Shown: positions 14,711 to 15,258 of the stretch, in pieces
How the letters are laid out: each line of letters begins with the position of its first letter
Numbering within the stretch: position 1 is the first letter of the stretch
Assembly (NCBI GenBank): GCA_910586485.1
Contig: CAJUIA010000051.1
Location: 1-15,258, forward strand
Reading direction: 5' to 3'
Length of the DNA: 15,258 nt
Source: an uncultured Acetatifactor sp.
Lineage (GTDB): Bacteria; Bacillota; Clostridia; Lachnospirales; Lachnospiraceae
Program-made: the position numbers and the translations under genes
The notes under the pieces: model-generated
What the model was told of the DNA's origin: nothing
Databases searched by the model: none
The model's input: the letters and a program-made list of their open reading frames with translations, nothing else

Positions 14711-14794
14711 GACACTTCCTCCCTAATGCCATATGGCTGTCGCGGTATTCTTCAAATGCTCCTGCAAGCAGGGCATTTTCCTCATTACTCGCGC
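14711..14794 (-). promoter_or_regulatory. Structured leader of yjdF, candidate yjdF-motif riboswitch
   Basis: On the minus strand the leader holds several nested stems. CGCG (14793-14790) can pair with CGCG (14744-14741). AAATGC plus CCTG (14778-14769) pair with CAGG and GCATTT (14764-14754) around a CTTG loop with one bulged A. GCC/GGC flank an ATAT loop. GACA (14741-14738) and TGTC (14714-14711) bracket the ribosome site AGGGAGG. In other Firmicutes yjdF genes are preceded by an azaaromatic-sensing riboswitch, and the position and enclosed ribosome site fit that. I did not align it to the family model. Confidence 0.5.
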
Positions 14795-14801
14795 AAATAG
14801 T

Positions 14802-14807
14802 TATAAT
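14802..14807 (+). promoter_or_regulatory. Perfect -10 box (TATAAT) pointing right
   Basis: TATAAT lies about 31 bases before the multi-hairpin element at 14838. The region 17 bases upstream (TCCTCA) does not resemble TTGACA, so promoter strength is doubtful. It also overlaps the presumed yjdF promoter area on the other strand. Confidence 0.3.
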
Positions 14808-14813
14808 GAACAA

Positions 14814-14937
14814 AAAGCGAATACCCCTAAAGAAAGAGGACTACTTACACCAAATCGGTGCGACTGGACTACCTACCAGTTCTGCAAGGTTACCTTGCGT
14901 AGTTTTTTATCTTATTGGACATTAGCAGTCCAGTAAG
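14814..14937 (+). ncRNA. Candidate small structured RNA with U-run end
   Basis: On the plus strand GGACTAC (14838-14844) pairs with GTAGTTT (14899-14905) and encloses three hairpins: CACC/GGTG (14848-14860), ACTGG/CCAGT (14863-14880) and GCAAGG/CCTTGC (14884-14898). Six T follow the closing arm (14903-14908). A further 10-bp hairpin, CTTATTGGAC/GTCCAGTAAG (14911-14937), follows with a 7-base loop. Two pairs of the closing stem and one of the last hairpin are G-U on the plus strand and would be A-C mismatches on the minus strand, which favours a plus-strand transcript. It is cloverleaf-like but lacks tRNA consensus loops. It may be a small RNA ending at about 14908, or a terminator for an unseen transcript. 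Confidence 0.35.
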
Positions 14938-14989
14938 CATATATTACCACATAAACGCCCATTTTTCCACAAAAATATGGCAAAGTCAC

Positions 14990-15220
14990 CTATAACTGCA
15001 AACTGCCTACATAAATAGATATACCTACTTCTTGCAGTGCGGAAACAATGTCAAAATTTAAATCTCGCTTATCCTTTGCGATCAATGATGCGAATTGTTT
15101 GGACTTACGATTATCTTTTACTAAATGCTGCCATACATTCATTATATTAAAATTAGTGAATACGACATTCGTTTTTAAGACAAACAGGATTTGTATAGTT
15201 CCTGAAGACCTCCCCTCCAA
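14990..15220 (-). CDS. Short unrecognised open frame
   Basis: 76 codons from a TTG at 15220, bounded upstream by an in-frame TAG. An internal ATG at 15142 would give a 50-residue protein with no ribosome site. Residues such as MNVWQHLVKDNRKSKQFASL and IAKDKRDLNFDIVSALQEVG look like amphipathic helices, but I recognise no family. The GGAGGGGAGG stretch lies inside the first codons and not ahead of a start. It may be a fragment of a decayed gene, in keeping with the neighbouring yjdF remnant, or not a gene at all. Confidence 0.25.
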   Translation of the reverse strand: MEGRSSGTIQILFVLKTNVVFTNFNIMNVWQHLVKDNRKSKQFASLIAKDKRDLNFDIVSALQEVGISIYVGSLQL

Positions 15221-15225
15221 CTATT

Positions 15226-15245
15226 CGCAAAAGAGCGTTTTTGCG
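15226..15245. repeat. 7-bp inverted repeat at right edge
   Basis: CGCAAAA (15226-15232) and TTTTGCG (15239-15245) are perfect arms around a 6-base centre. It lies just upstream of the short open frame at the window edge. Its role is unclear: it could be a hairpin or terminator of a gene outside the window. Confidence 0.5.
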
Positions 15246-15258
15246 CATACTTACGGGG

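Noticed and set aside
14694..14813. N-terminal 40 codons of the longer frame over yjdF as protein
   Set aside because: This part coincides with the structured leader and is absent from YjdF proteins; better explained as untranslated RNA.
14838..14905. Cloverleaf-like element as a tRNA gene
   Set aside because: No TTC-type T loop, no D-loop consensus, an 8-base presumed anticodon loop and a 3-base loop in the last hairpin; no CCA-ready end.

Overview
The window looks like a chromosomal segment of a gut-type Clostridia, most likely a Lachnospiraceae relative. Evidence: strong AGGAGG-like ribosome sites, a C. difficile-type class B sortase with an SPKTG substrate, a domain-permuted cytosolic GH3 enzyme, and large Firmicutes-type membrane proteins. 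The species assignment is inference. Nearly all genes lie on the minus strand, so transcription runs from high to low coordinates. The one clear plus-strand gene is an XRE regulator at 6096-6416.

Positions 1-6416 are a cell-envelope region. An XRE regulator is divergent from a minus-strand operon of class B sortase, LCP (LytR-CpsA-Psr) glycopolymer ligase (4-base ATGA overlap) and a small secreted SPKTG-anchored protein. The sortase promoter is almost consensus (TTGACA, 17 bp, TATTAT), and an inverted repeat sits in its spacer. Two related CCA-N3-YGG sites lie toward the regulator gene. Past a 20-bp perfect palindrome come a GT4 and a GT2 glycosyltransferase (again ATGA-overlapped), and then an SH3-domain lipoprotein whose C-terminal part is a 33-bp DNA repeat encoding a Thr-Pro array that runs off the left edge.

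Positions 6417-12600 hold a large intracellular GH3 glycosidase with reversed domain order, an acyltransferase-3 membrane protein and a polytopic GT-C-like (DUF6020-like) membrane protein. Together these suggest glycan hydrolysis and surface polysaccharide assembly or modification. A 19-bp tandem duplication covers the acyltransferase stop codon, and nested inverted repeats lie in front of the GH3 gene.

Positions 12600-14480 form a markedly AT-rich block with a DarT-DarG toxin-antitoxin pair: a DNA ADP-ribosyltransferase toxin (DUF4433 type) and a macro-domain antitoxin. This family is known for phage defence. The block is probably horizontally acquired.

The right end is degenerate. It holds a shortened yjdF (DUF2992) remnant behind a structured leader that may be its riboswitch, a compact multi-hairpin element with a U-run that looks like a plus-strand small RNA or terminator, and one short unrecognised open frame. 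The possible novelties are the XRE/operator/sortase arrangement, the plus-strand RNA element and the DarTG island beside a decayed yjdF.
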